In this document: positions 20,701-35,700 of the stretch, piece after piece | Layout: every line of letters starts with the position of its first letter | Numbering within the stretch: the stretch's first letter is position 1 | DNA from: Eremophila alpestris peregrina | Lineage: Eukaryota > Chordata > Aves > Passeriformes > Alaudidae | Direction: 5' to 3' | DNA: 64,000 bases | NCBI GenBank assembly: GCA_009792885.1 | Contig: WMCF01000204.1 | Span: 418,713-482,712 of the forward strand | Position numbers and translations under genes: made by a program | The notes under the pieces: model-generated | The model's database searches: none | Seen by the model: the letters and a program-made list of their open reading frames with translations, nothing else | Told to the model about the DNA's origin: nothing

Positions 20701-23700
20701 TACTTTATTGTTTACAATAAGCAACAGTTATAGATTGTAACATGCACATTCACACAATCACACATTATTTGATTGGATCTTCAGCCTTGTCCATGAGGCT
20801 GGCATGCACCCCTTAGGGCACTTAATTGGTCAGAGTCCATCATCACACTGAGCCCACTTTTATCTGAGGTTTGTATTTTTGATGCTCAGTTTCTCAGGCC
20901 TCTCATTCTTATTTTAGTCCTGCTTCTGCCTCAGTGGCCTTGATGAATTCTTGAGGGTTTGAATAACAAGACTACAGGTGTTCTGATAAGATTACAAGGA
21001 GTTTGGATGGTACAGAGAATGACTCATCTTGTGCAAATACATTGCTACAAATAATTTGGTTCTTTCTGGGGCTGAGAGAGAGAATCTCAGGCTGCCTCAA
21101 AGAAAACTTTTGAACAAGTTCTTCTTGTTAAAAAGTTTTCTTATTTTGCAGTAGGAAATATCCTCACAAAATAAGTGGTGTGTGTTCTGTAGAGCATCTG
21201 TTGCTCTGAAATAGAAGGGCATGTGCACACCCTCCCCACTGCCCACCTGAAAGACAAAAACTGGATCTCAGTGACAAGTTACCACCCTTGTCAGGGACAC
21301 TTTGGAAATACAGGCACTGCAACAGGCCAATGAATTTGAGCTGTGGTGATGTGACTGTTAGTCCTGCCTGCTTCTCCCTGGATCTGTGGACTCTTTTTAG
21401 AGTGTCAGCTCCATGTACAACCTGTAGCATGCTCATGGGGTTGCAAGTGACAATTGCTGCTTCTGAATGGTGTCTGGTGAAGGGGCAGTGATTGAGAGTG
21501 TTTGAAAAACTCATGTCTGTGCAGAATACCTGGCCCTAACACCATGCTTGTCCTGGACATTATACCTGCATTATAAGAGCTCTGCCTCTTGCTCATCATC
21601 CCCCCTTCTGCTGGGACACAGGTGCTCAACCTTTTAGAAAAGCAATAAATCCATTTAAGCAAACAAGGTGCAGGCTGGTGTTGTCTGTGTCTCTGGTGCA
21701 GGTTCAGGGAGTGGAGACAGAAATGGAGGAGAATTTCTGTTCTGCTATCCTATTGAATTGGAAGACATTTTGCAACTGTGTCATTAATTGTGTAATTGTG
21801 TGACAATTGTCAACACAGTCGGGACTCAAGCCTGTGCCGTTTGCTTTTTATTTCCCTGGTTATCACAGTTCTAAAATTTCTACTTATATCCTACAATTTG
21901 TATGTTATATAGAGGACAGGAGAGGCTGAGTCAAAGCCAGCCATGTTTTGCACTTGCTAATTTTCTTCCCTTCGCATTTTCAGGTTTTGTATTACCTTGA
22001 TGTTTCCCATTTTTCAGCTATCAGCTATCATCTATGATAGAAATATTTGTAAAGATTAAGTCTTAATGTTTAGGATTAGATAAAAGGGATGTTGAGGGAA
22101 GGAGTCTGTTCTACTCTTGGTTTTGTGCATGGACAGCCTGCAATGTTTGGGAGGAGAAGCAGCTCCCGAACAGCTCGTGGACTGGGTCTGCTAATCACCG
22201 ATGGTTTGGGGTGGCAAATGCCTGGTAAAATGTCCAGGCCAGTGAAACAAGATAGCAGAGAGATTTTTTGGGCTTGGGAATTTGTAGGTTTTGTACAACT
22301 GACTCAAAAGGGCTTTTGAGTCTTGTGCTGTGTTGAAGTTGACACTGCCAAAGTGCAGCCATTGCCAGTCTCAGATCCCCTGAGTTTGGTTTTGACATGT
22401 TGTCTTAAGATTTACAGACTGAAACACATTGATTTCTAGTTTGTGCTGAGTTTCACCACACTGTCATTAAATTGCCCCAATGGAAGATAAAATTAGAGCG
22501 AATTCACCTAAGCTGAGTGCTTCCTTTCCTCTGATTTACACCAGCTTTGCCTTGGGAAGTGAACCTGATAAGCTCTCTTGCAGTATGTATGCAGGTCTAC
22601 AACAAACAGGCCTAAATATGGTTTATTTTTTCTTCTCTATTGTAAGACCTTGAGCTACTAGGAACTAGGAAAAATCCTGCTCCTCCATGTGGATGTCCCT
22701 GAGAGCAGAAGTGTTTAGCGTTCCCTCGGACCCACAGCGGTATTTCTTCCTTGCCTGTCTTTCCTGCCCTTGCAGAATTTGGCACGTGCTTTCTGTGAAG
22801 TGACAGTAGGAGGTTTCTTGTAGAGCTTTGCAATTATTAAAGGCAGGCTTTGTTTTCTTTTTACTTTGCCTGCAGAGGTTGTGCTTTGGAGGATTGTCAT
22901 TCTCTGAATAGCAAGGCTAGCAGCTTTCTTCTCCTTAAGGATAAAGATCTAATTTTGAAGATGTATGCAGATTTTGCACTGCCGGAAGATATCTAATAAT
23001 ATAAGGAATTTTCTGTCAGGACAAGCTGTGTCTTTCTTTGTGGCTGCAGCTACTAGATGAGATGGATGAGATGCTTCTAAAGCATATGCCTTAGAATCAG
23101 ATCTGTCTGTATGCTGTGAATTACTGGGCTACATCCAGTGATAAAACTGGATGTAAAATCCTGGACATGTAAAATCCAGAGCATAACAGAACTGAGGGAG
23201 CTGAACTGTGAGGTGTATGGTTGAATTTCCCCCTCTGTCCTTTCAGATGCATTTCAGGCTGTTTCTCAATGGCTGTTGGCAGACTTCCAGCCTCTTGCTG
23301 CCTTGCTCAATCATCTGCAGTGTGAGGAGTTTAGTAGCACATGAGAATTATAGCAAGCATGAGGTGGTGTGGCTGCATTGTGTGAAGTACTCTGCTGTGC
23401 CCTGGGAGCTCAAATGGAAAGTCTGCTTGGAAATGGCGTTTGGGGTTACTGGTTAGTATGGATTTGAGTGCAGATCCACCACTAACTCCCAGCAGCTGAC
23501 ATCCATAGCAGGGCATAAGTTGGTAGTAGTTGTTTCCTCTCTTTTGAGTTAGTTTTCTCACCAATCCAACGGAGAATGGAGTAATGTGGCATGGATGCTG
23601 AGAAGCTTTGTAGAAGAGCATTGCCTTTTTGGGAGTCTCTAGAGGCAGCAGCTGCCAAAGGGCAAAAAGAGGGTGTGATGAAATCTAAACATGGCTACTG

Positions 23701-26700
23701 GAAGGGTGCTATGGTAGCTGACTTCCATCTTCTCTTCTATGGATCTGGTTTAGTATGTTTTTGGTTGAGAGGGGACAATCTGACAGCTTTCCAATATTTT
23801 CCAAGGCAGTTGTCAGTCAGTGGGTAGGTCAGTCAGTGATGCTGGGGATGAATACCCCTCATCTTTACTCCTCCCTGCCAGGAAATATCTTCCAGTGTTC
23901 TGTCCTCCCTCCTTTTTTTTCCAGAAGAGATGGGAAGGAGCATGCAGACTATCTGTGAAGTATCTACTAAAGTAACTGTGTCCAACTGGAGAGGCTAATG
24001 GAGAGCTAGGTAATTATAAATGTTATTTCTCAGAAAATGAAAAAAACAAGTTTTCTAAAGCCCCTTCCTCTCAGTTGCTTTTTTTCTGGGCATATGGAGA
24101 CTAAAGCTGTCTGCACCCCTTCTGGAAGTTGCCTGAAAGTTTGGCTGAATGTGGTGTGGAAAAAATCCTACAGATGCTCACTTAGTAAGATTGTTGGTTC
24201 ACATGCTTCAGGTGTTAGGGGAGTGTGTTAAGATATTTACAGTTCAGATATCACAGAATACCCTGAGCTGGACGGGATCCATGAAGATCATCAAGTCCAA
24301 CTCCTGACTCCATATAGGATAACCTAAAATTCTCAAAATGGTCAAAATTGTTCACTATGAGGGTGAGCAGGTCCTGGCACAGGTTGCCCAGACAAGTTGT
24401 GGATCCCCTGACCCTGGAAGTGCTCAAGGCCAGGCTGGATGGGGCTTTGAGCAACCTGCTCTAGTAGAAGGTGTGCCTGCTCCTGGCAGGGATGTTGGAA
24501 CGAGATGATCTGTAAGGTCCCTTCCAACCCAAACCAGTCTATGATTCTGTGATAACTGTCCCCATTTCTGAAGAACGTCTTGTCACTCCCTGGCTGTGTC
24601 AGTTCAGGATGGGAATCAGAGCTCTCCAAAAAGTCATAACTGTTTCTCAGTGTAAAGATTTTGGTGCTGTTTAATGCAACAATGACTTTGAAATTGTTGA
24701 ACTTCAATGTTGAATTCAGCTTCCATGAATCGATACAGGACACTGTGTTGCTGGAGGAATTACTCCCGGAATCAGGCTGCTGCTTTGTCTGTCTGTTACA
24801 TGGAATCTGAGGCACTTTTTCAGCTTCAGTGCTGCTTTTTTTATTCAGTGGACATACCTCACAAAATGGGGGATAAATTTGAGATGGCTTGACACCAGCC
24901 CAAGTTTTGTTGCTGGCTGATAAAAGATGAACATTTCTCAGTGGTTTTTAGTGTGTTGCCATTTCTTCCTTGCCTGAGCAAATATGTTGTTTGTCTGTGC
25001 TCTACAGGAGGTCAGGCTAGACAGACCTAAAAGACTTAAGGCCCTCCTAATCTTAAAAATTATGGAAAAAAAGCTAATGGGAAGTCTTACAGGCTGAGGT
25101 TTAGAGGCTTACATATTGTGTGCTGACACTGAATAGTTTTCTCATAAATATCTTTTCAAATATCAGCTTGTTGGGTTTTTTTCCCCGAAGACCATGATTT
25201 GTGTGGCACCTTTCGGGGGCTGCAGTCAGGTAGCTGGGATGCATGACCCAAAGCTGCTGTGTGAGCTCTCAGCACAGCACAGCCAGCGTTGTCAGTAGAA
25301 ATCTGTGCCGCAGGGTGCAGGATTCAACACAGGACAAAACAGGGGAAATAAAAGTACTCAAATAAAGCCAACAATGCTGCCTTCAGGAAGCTGCTTCAGG
25401 AACTGTGGTGTGCTGAGGGTGAGAAGGGTGCCGGGCACCCCTAAGTGGCTCGTTGCTGTTGTCTTATCTTAACTGGAAGCCTAAGTTGCATGCCTTTCTG
25501 CTGGGGTGCTGGGTGATATGTATGGTTGGCATTACAAGTGCTTCCTGTGGGTGATTCACGTGTTGATTTGGTTGTTTCGAAAGAAGGTGGGAGAGCTTTA
25601 TTCCTTTCTCAGGCCCCGTTCCAGATCCTCTCTACTTACCCTCAGCAGGGACACCTGGAGTGGCATAAATTGGCGATCTAGCCTCACAGCTCTGGACTAG
25701 CTCCAGTTCCAGCACATGCCTGATTATGTGACGAGCTAGCTCAGTGCTGCCCTGGCAGGAAACAGCTCACTGTTTTTTTGGGTTCATTCTTTGCTGGATG
25801 AACAGGCTGAGTCAATGTGTCACATGCTCAAACACACAGCGGTGCTCAGTGCTCGGGAATCACAGGGAGTGAAGGATACAGCATTGGGTTCTGGCAGTGG
25901 GGATTGGTTCTCCAGCTTCTCTGCCTGCACCCTCTGAGAGGGATTGTCAGTGTTTCCAAAGAAGTGGGGTTTTGCTTGATTTCTGTGAGCATCTCTGACC
26001 TGAAAATGAACCTGGCAAGGAACTGTCCAGGCTCCTATGGGACTCCTGGGAGAACCTGGTTGTGGGGCAGTAAGGTCACCCCAGATATCTGTCTGCTCAA
26101 TGCTGCCCTTTGTGTGCTCTCTGATGGGCACAACCTGTAGCATTAAGTCCATAAAATGGAGCCATGCTGCTTTGTCTCTGGGAGAAAGGCATGTATAAGG
26201 AAAAGGTCATTCTGATGTAGTGCTAGTGTAAACAGATTAAACCCTCCTCTTTATTTCTTCACAATATTAACACATTGATTAATGTGTTTCCTTTGATAAT
26301 GAGGCTCTCTACATTTTGTTTAATCAATTAACAGTGATTTACATGGATAACTGAGTAGAATATGGTATTTCTCACTGAGTGCCAGTTCTAATGGGGATGT
26401 TATCAGATGTTCTCTTCCTGGCACATTTTCCAGGTGACTCCTTGAAGAAAATTCTCTGCAGAGATGGAAATATGTCTCTAACTGAAAAAAAAAGGATCTT
26501 CCAAAAGCACCAAAGTGCAGTGGAGTTGCACTGAAGTATGGGGACTCCCAAGGACAGTGTGTGCATGTGTAAGAAATCATCCTTTCTCATTGTGTTTGAA
26601 GCTGTTACAGAATTTCCTGTGCGTAGAGGTGTTTTAAGCCCAAATTACTATGGTATATCTGGGGCTCCAAGTAAACATCATTCAGCAAGTGAGTGGCAGG

Positions 26701-29700
26701 GATATTCACAGGGCTTTGAAATCTTTTGCTAGAGACAATTTCATCAGGAGTGCAGCTCTCAGTCAGGGGTGTGTTGGATAGATTATCAGTGGTGCTCAGA
26801 TACCAGCTTTATCAAAAGTGGTGCAAACTGAAGAAACAAGTGCCAGAAAGAGCTAGCAAATACCTGCACAGTCTTTGTTCTATGATTGAAGTCTTCCCTT
26901 TAAGCCTTTCTTTTTACAGGGGGGTCACTGACCTTGAGTCTGAAACCCAGTGCTTCAGTGTCTGTGAGCAGCTCTTCTTTGAGCAGATAATACAAGTGTG
27001 TGGGAGACTGGCTCAGCCTGCCTTCTGAGGAGTAAGCAGCAGTAATCTAGGAAGGTGGAGGGCTGCTGCATGCACAGGTGTGCACACAGAGCCTGTTCGT
27101 GGAGACCCAGGGACAGGTGCCCTATGCTTTATGGAGCCACCAAACTTGGAAGCAGAGGTGGCTGTAACTGATGTAGGAGCTTCTCATACTCATGTGCCTC
27201 ATCTCTGTCCTGAGAGCTTGGTTGTCACCTGTATCTTCTGGATTTTTCCTTCATATTTCATAGCTGTTCACATTGCTGGGTTAAATCTCTTTTCTCACAG
27301 GAAAAGTTAAACCATAGAACTTATATTTTATCTGTCAATGATATGTGTGTATGTTTGGTTTATTATGTTTCACCTGTATTCAGTTGCAGAGTTTTGGCAT
27401 CCCAAAGCATCACAAAAAGTGAGGCTGGACTTGCTTGTCAAATCAGGATATTTCAGAGGGAGGCAAAAACCACACTGACAGAAATGTGAGTGGTAGATTA
27501 ATCTCTTGTTTCAGGTTATCTCTACAACTGCTGGAATAATTTGATCTTTCCTTGTGGTGGTTTCAAGCAGTCAGAGGGGCTGACAAGAGCAACTGCTCTA
27601 ATCCTACTAACCCTTGCTAATGCTGTGAGCCAGAGGGACTGCATTATTGTCTGACTGAGGCTTAAGCCAGTTGTTTAACATCAGGTACTTGAGTTCAGGT
27701 TTTGAGAGATGATATAAACAAGAAGAAAGGGAAAATACACAGTTTTATTTATTTTGGAAAATGCTGGAAGGCTGCTCTGCTCCAAAGTATTGTCAGCCTT
27801 TAAAGTAGTTCTGAGGATTACTCATTCAGGTAGGTCTGGTTTTATGTTTTTGTTGCCTGTTGTGCTGAAGCAACTCAGGCTACTTTTTAACAGAGAGCAG
27901 TCTGTGCTGCATACCATGTGTGCTGCTCTGCTGCTCACAAGTGTAGATCTCCAATGTGTCATTCCCTCAAATGGATAAACTTGGAGAATCAATCATGATC
28001 TACTTTACAGTACCTTCAAGCTTGGCTTTGCTGGATGCTGAGCCTGCACCGAACGTGCCAGCTGTTCTGGTGTCCCTTGGAGATCTTCCATTCATAAGAC
28101 TGAGCGGAGCTGATCTTACTTAGGCTTGCAGTCCTGTTGCCAGAAAACAGGATAACTGGCAGTCATCCAGGTGCTAAAAGGGCTTTGCTGTCAGACTTTT
28201 CTGAGCATGGTGGTCTCCCGTGACATGGATTTGTGGAGTTGCTGTGGCAACCTGCATAGGTTTCTTCAAGCCCCTGCCTGGTTTCTGGTTTCCAAATTAG
28301 CTTTATTATTCATCCCACTTTAGAGAAGGGAGACTGGGGGCTGGGCCTTGGGGCAGTTTGCCTGCTGGACAAGCAAAGCAAACCTCTGAAGAGGTGGGGG
28401 CAGAGAGCTGATGGCTGCAGCATGGTGCTGCCTAACTTCCCTCCAGCTGGGCACAGGAACGAGAGTCTCTGCCTCTATGCAGCCTCCCTGTTGCCTCTGC
28501 TTGCTTATTTCTGCTGTAGTTGGAGTTCAAAAGTAGTTAAAGTTGTTGTGTCCTGGCCCCATTACCTCAGGTCAGACTGATTTGAAAACCCTGTGCTGTT
28601 TTCAGTGAAAGAATATTGATAACTTAAGCAGAAATGTGGCTTTAAAACAGCGCTTGCTTCAAGGGAGGTCATTCCTCTGAAGTTCATTTGAGTGGAATGT
28701 AGTGTAAACAAGGCCTTAAATGAAGCCCTTGGAAGGCAGAATTTTCCAAGCTTCTGAGGTAACTCAGGGTCTGATGCTTGCTAGCTGGAAGTCCATCCCA
28801 TGCCCTGGAACATGCAGCCTGTGCAGAGCTGTCCCTTTCACTCCTGTGAGCTCAGTGTGCAGCACTGTTAGCTCCACATACTTGCAAATTTTATTCTTGA
28901 AGCTCCTTCTCATGAGGATGCCTACAAGATCTTGGGTGATTGTCTCTTCAGGTGTAAATATATGAAAGGGAGAAACTTAAACCTCCTATTTTATGTGGCT
29001 AGCTTTTAACAGGTAAGCAGCCTAATGAATTAAATGCTATACATAGCTCTAATATAGGGTAATTAAGGGCTGGAGAGGAATAAAGCTATCTTTTCTTTTA
29101 AATCTTATTTTAAATACATAATTTTTATTATGATGCATCATGGGTTATTATATGCATATCGTGATTGAAATTTTCTTGTCTTCTCCTCAGGATTTGATCA
29201 CCCATCCCAGCATAATAGTCTTGTTTTCCTGTTTCTTGTGAGGTGCCCAGCACTACTGTGTGCTCAGTGTTCAGGGCAAGCTAAACATGCAGTGTCTCTC
29301 AAGAGCTGTTCCAGCTTTTATTTTCACTCTTACAGGTTCTGCATAACTGATATCTTGACTAAAATACAAAGTGTGTAGTTTTGTCCCATTTATGGGAACT
29401 TTAGTAGCAAGTGGGGAGAAAATGATAAGCTTAATGAAATGCTACTTGGAGTTCTATGACAGCAAGAGTTGCTTATATTTTGGGATTGATATGCATTTGG
29501 ATCATCATAATAAGAGTTTAGAGTTGGAAGTTCTGGACTCTGAACAGTAGAAGTGCCTTCATATTGTCCAATTAATGTGGCTCATTTAAAGCAACTTTTT
29601 AAACTATAAACAGTCTTGAGCCTGAGATGTTCTGGGTATTGTATGTCTCTGATAAAAGTAACAGAGAAGCAAATATGTGCTCAGGACTGGGATTGTTGCA

Positions 29701-32700
29701 GAGCTGATAGCGATCTCAGAAACCACAGGAGTGTCATGTTACTCATTTCCTAGATGGAGCTGCCTTGAAATGCCTGTGTGAAATGCTCCAGGGCATTATG
29801 AACCTGCAGCCTGCACGCTGCAGAGACCATACATGGATGGAGAAGAGCTGTTCACTGAATGGTAACACAAGTTCTGATCTTCAGTCTGGGCACAGGACTG
29901 TTTCTGTTAGTGTCTGTACAGTTAGCTCTCTGTGAAGAGGGGGTGTGTAGGGGAGCTCTGGCACGTTTGAATTGGGTTTGCAGCCCACCTTGGGTCTCCT
30001 GGGTACACCACAAACATGCCTGAGTATCCATTCTCAAACTCCTGTGGAGGTGATGAGAAACGTAGTAGATGAAGGGAAACGGGGAGTGATGCTGGGGGCG
30101 CAGAAGTGCTTTTACTTGTTTCTGCTTTTGCTCTTTGAGAGTCATCTTAAATATTTGTATTACATCTCATTGCATTCTGTGTCTTACTTGCCAAGACTGG
30201 TTGCCTTAGTCACCAGGGCTGTGGTAACTAGGACAACAAGATTAAGCAGGCAAATGTAGAAATAATGGTAATAAATTTCTCAACTCTTCCTGCAATTGGC
30301 TTGTATGAACAAATATCCTGCATGTGGGTGACTTGTGTCAGCATTCTGTTCTCCCTTTCTGCCTGACACATCCTGAAATCCTGCTGGTGGCACTACCCTA
30401 ATTGAGCTGTGCTGATGCCCTCCTGCAGCTGGAAATAAGCCTGTCAGGGCCATGTGGATGTTGCTGTCCACCTCCTTCCTGCAGCGTGGCAGCCTGTGCT
30501 GGAGCTGGAACGGAGTGCAAGGGACACTAAAGGCCAGCTCTCGGGGCCAGCACTTGTGTGCTCACTAGCTTGGTGGCAGATTCTGAGTGGGAAGTATGGG
30601 ACCAGTGTGTGTGCTGGGATGGAGAGGCTGCCTTACAGTGCTGGGGCCAACTGGTGGCTTCCATGCGGTCACTTCCTTCCATAGATGTCCTCTCCTGGAA
30701 CAGTGATTTACGTGTTGATTTCTTTGTTCCTTGTTGGACTGAGGAGGATCTGGGAAATGGTAATTGTTGTCCTGTCTTTTATTCCTCAGGATACTGTTTG
30801 CACTATGGGTATAGTTTTGATGCAATTTTGCTTTGCTTTGAGAGCAGGCTGTTTCTATCCCACCAGGTAAACCTGAATTCTGACTTGGCACAATGAAGTT
30901 GTATCTCCCACCTTTGAGACATGTTGGTCCTGGAAGCTCCCACTAAGCTGCATCTTGTGTGTCTTGAGTCTGCCCTTTCTGCAGTAACAAATTAGTGCTG
31001 TAACAAAGCATTCTCTCCTCTAGAAAGCTCCCAGCTCCATGAATTTGGGATAGCAAGGCACTTGCCTAGTATTCTGCACTGCTCTGTGCATTGTTTTCCT
31101 TCTCCCTGCTTGTTTTCTCCCAGTTAAACGTGATAGGATGCACAGTAAAGGGATGCACAGGCCTCTTTGTGGGTTCCCAGTGCAAGCGGAATAGGCTCTT
31201 TTGAACACTCTTGACAATCTCTGATTGATCTTTCATGTGGGGGAGGAGTAGGGTGATTGCATCCAAGGAATTGTGCTAACAAAAGACCTTGTGCTTTGGT
31301 ACCTGCTTTCCCTGGGGAACAGCTTCTTCTGCCTCTTCTCCATATGTGATTATCCTGAAAAGTGCATTCACCTCTCCTTTGAACTGTTTATAGCTCCAAC
31401 CAGCATTTCTATTAAGGAGCTGCCAGATATTTCTGAACTAAGTTTTTGCTTTGAGTGGTGCCCTTTTGGTATGTCCAGATCCTGGGCCTTTAGTTACATT
31501 TCCTTCTCTGATGTTGCTTTCCCTTGACTTTTGTCCTCTTAAAAATTGTAACTGACTGCAATTTCATAGTCACTTGCAGTCTGATTTCCTGCCCTTACTA
31601 ACCACTGTTAGTTAGAGTCTGATTCAAAGCTGTCCCCTCATGGCTGTTTTAAAAACTTTTCAGTGTTATTCTGGGCTGGAACTAGCTTTTATTTCTTTTA
31701 TAGGCTTGTTTTACAGTTTGATCAGTGAACCAAAAAAGCCACGTTTTTGTCTCTTCTGCTTCAGTTGGCTGGTGCAGAGCTTCCTGTAGGCCAATCTCAA
31801 GGTAGTATGTGCACTGGCAAATGTTTTTTGGAAGCCTGTGTAGAAGAGCTAAGAAAACTCATTTCAGAAATGCTTAATGACTTCCTGTATAAAATTCAGA
31901 GTACTTAGAGAGAAAACAAGGATGCTGCATCTGAACATGTACAGGACAGCATATGCCCAGATAATGGGCATAAAGAAGTGCCTCTGTTGCACCAAGTGGT
32001 TTTGTGTGCACCTATTGTGCAGGAAATCCTTCACTTCAGCCACAGATCCCTGTGGGTTGGTGGGAAGGGTTGTATGATAAATCACCTGTCCCTCCATTTC
32101 CTGAGTTCTTCAGTAGGCATTCTGGTGCTTCAGTGAGCACTGAGTACAAAGCTGTGCTTTAAAGAGACAGAGTGGTTGGTGGGGTGTTGAACTTTTGAAA
32201 TATGTTACAAATTTAAATTCTTCTTAGAGTGTCTTTGGATGGCTGCCTGTGCCCAGTGTGGCTGTAATACAGGATGTGGTGAGGAGACACACCGAGTTAT
32301 TTATGGACCCTTTTGCTAGATGAAATGTGTGCTGTGATAGCTCCTGACTCTGCTTGCAGCTTGCTGAGAAGGTGAATGGGCACAGTGATCCTTGGAAATA
32401 ATGTCCTGTTCCGCTGGGACAGCGTCTGGAAGTGAGCAGTTGCAGGTGCATGCAGTGTCATCTGTGCAGTCTGTGTGCTGCTTGCTGGGCCCCCAAGGGC
32501 CCTGCCACCCTGTGAGTAACTGTCTGACACTGCTGGGCCCAAGCTGCACCACCTTGGAGAGTAGGGACACTCTGCTGGACAGCCTGGAAGCCTGCTGGGA
32601 AATCTTGTGGTGCTAGTGAGCAGGAATGACTGTGGACAGCAGCTGCCTATATGCTTTGCCTGGAGAGGGCCCTGAGGGGAAATTTCCTCTGCTGTGGTCC

Positions 32701-35700
32701 ACGGGAGCTCAGGCTGCTCCCTGGGTACACTTATTTTTGCAGCATAGCTGGTTCATGCTTTTTGATGCCTGCTCCCTGAGAGCCTGATGTTACAGGGTCA
32801 GTGGACCTGGACAAAAAGCAGTATTCTATTGCTGGGATTTTCTGATAACACCATGGTATTCCTGAGCTAGGGAATTCAGTGTGAGCCATAGCAACGTGTA
32901 CTTGTCACTTCCACTCCAGCTGCATGGTTTGTGTGGCATCCCTGCCTCAGAAAAGCATGCACAGTTGGGTAGAAACAGCCCAGAAGCTTTGTATTGCAGT
33001 GGTGTTTCAAGATGGATGTCTTGAAACAGGTGGGGCTATTTCTGAAGCTGACTGGTGAGGAGAGGCATTGCACACTGGAGTGTTTGCAGGTACCTCTGTG
33101 CTAAAAGGAAAGCTGCTCTGTAGCCCCAGATAAGCTGCAGCTCCTTGCTGTGGAGTGTGGGAGAGCTCTGGCATGTCTGTGTTAGGTGACAGGTTGAAGT
33201 AGCCGGGTGTCTTTCTGGACAGATCTCTGGTTTTTCACTCCATCCTCTGGTCTTGTTTTTGTCACTGAATGCACAGACTGATTGCTCTTCCATGATTTTA
33301 ACAACTGCCCTTTCATAGCTTCCCCACTTTTCAAACAAGGGTTGGTTGTGTGTGGTCTGCACAGTGGCCTCACTGGTCTAGATCAGTGGCTTAAGAGACC
33401 TGTGCAACATAAAGGTTTATAAACCTTCTGGGAAGCAACTCTGCTGGGCAGAGCTCTATATTGAATTCTGCCTGGAGAGAGGAGACTTGCTAGGAAGGGG
33501 AGGCTGGAATAGCCTGCCAGTGCTGACAGGCCGTGCTCATCCTGTTTGGGAGTTTGAGGTTCTGGGTAGGTTTGGCATCACAGTGGCAGCTGCTCTTTGC
33601 TCCTGCAGTGGGACTAACCACATTAGCGGGAATGTCCCGAGATCAGGGTAGGAAGGATGTGTATCTTGTGTGTGATCTGCTCTCCAGGCTGGCAAAACTT
33701 GTGGGAGCTCTCAGTCCGCAGCAGGAAGGATCAGGAGGAAGAGTCCTCAAGACAGGAGGTGGCATTTAGGTTATATATTGATGTTGGCCATCCCTGTGTC
33801 TGCTGCCTCCAGTGTCCCATGCTTTTCATAGACACAAATCCACAGCATGAGCAGGTAGCAGGCCAGAGTGGCCCACTTCTTTTTGAGGTTGCCTGTGTTA
33901 CTGAGTCTGAAACTCTGGAGCTGTCTGTAGCTATGGAGCCTGTAAAGGACAGTTGTGCTTAAAGAAGTCTGCCTGGGAACAGGAAGGGAGCATTTTGTAA
34001 TATAGGGTTATCTTTGACTGGCTTCTGCTACTGTGTTTGAATTGGTTTGAGAAAGCACCATTTGTCTTGTTTGGAAGCTGTTTGCTTGCAGAGATGCTGG
34101 CACATGCTTGTCCATGTGAGGAGGCACGTCCAAACATCAGAGGATGGTTCAGCAGGCTCGAGAAGGAGAGCACATGTGCTTTGGAGCTGTTGGCTGCAGG
34201 CCTAACCAGAGGGAATCCCAGAGATCTTTGCTGGTTTGAGAGTGTCACTGTTGTTCGTGCTTTGTGGGGGTACTGGGGAAAAGGGAATACTCCTGTATGG
34301 CCTTGGCCAAACATTTGTGTGCATTTTTCTATTGCAGCCAGGCTTGCTCTGTCTCGGTTTGGGATCTCATGACCTCTGCATTGGTGCCCTCTTGCTTGGA
34401 ACAGCCTCACGCTGCCATGGGCAGCAAACAAGCAGAGGGATCTTGATGTTAGCTCCTGCCCTGAGTCCATTCTTTCACTGGAAATGCAGTGTTATGAGTA
34501 GTTCAACTCCTTGGTGGGCCTTGCTAGCATGGTAACATTTTGTCAGCACAGAAGCAGCTGAAAGCCTGTAGTAGAAAGTAGAAAGCCTCTTTTAGGAAAG
34601 AGAAGTGCTCTGCACCCTGAGCACAGCACTGTTGCTGGTCCATATGCCACTCCTTCTGTGAGTCCCTGGGTGTGGGGCTGGTGTACACTCAGTGATGCAT
34701 GTTGGCTGACCTCCTTTAGCAAGCAGGTTTCTAAAGCATTACCTGTTACAGCCTTCCTGTGAAGGAAACCATGGCTGGTCCAGGAACAGTTTTGGCTGCA
34801 GTTTGGCTACACATCAGATATCAGTCTTGAAAACCGTGAGGAAGAGGATGATTTTGTACATCTTGTTAGGTATTTAGAAAAATCTTTATGTTCTCTTAGA
34901 TAAATCCAGAAAAATCTCTTCTGGGCAATACTGAGTGAATTTTAGTTCTTCCAGACAAAATCAGGGAGTCCAGTACCTGTCTGCACTTTCCTCCCTTACA
35001 CCTGGCTGCTTTCATACTGGCAGCAAGCAGCTCTGATGGCTGTTGCTGGTAATCTCTAGTAGCTACTGCTGCTGGCTGAGACATGCACAGTGTTGATGTC
35101 CTTGTCCTTTCTCCGAACCTCCTTATCTCAGTGGTGCACCTGACCCAGCCTGGAATGCGTGCTGTGCCTTGTCCTGACTGTTGTGTCTCTTTGGGACATG
35201 ACCTGCCCTGTTCCTGTGCCTCTGCTGAGAGCGGCTGTGAGCTGTCTCAGTGGTATTGCAGTGCTGTGAAATGCATCTCTGAGCACAGAGGAGTGCTACG
35301 GGCTTGTGATGGAAGAGAAGATAGTTCCTGGGAGGCCTCTGGGTGCCAGTCAGAGCCCCTGGGCAGAGCCATGTGTGGTCCCTGCAGCAGGTGGGAAAGC
35401 TGCTTCAGAGTGTTTAATGGAGCAGCTGGGTGCTGACCAAACCAGAGAGGGTCTGCCCAGAGAATAAAGAGTTAGGCACTCTTCCAAGAGCTGATTGGAG
35501 CAGGCCTGATAAATGTGCATACACAGTGAGATGGTGATGTTTGATGAAGTTAAGAATGGCCTGCCTGGTCAGATGAGAACAGCAGGGGCTGACGGTGTGG
35601 ATTTTCCCTTCCATGGAGATAGGAAAATTAAAAAAATGAGGTGCTCCAGTTCAGTACAGTGGTGCTGAGGTGCCATTTAATGCACTGCACTGGCCTCTTT

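Noticed and set aside
26270..26287. Inverted repeat ACACATT-GATT-AATGTGT
   Set aside because: A 7-bp stem in AT-rich DNA is expected by chance in a window of this size.
33931..34470. 179-codon minus-strand open frame in intron 1
   Set aside because: No similarity to a known family, no splice-site or promoter context, and composition like its surroundings.
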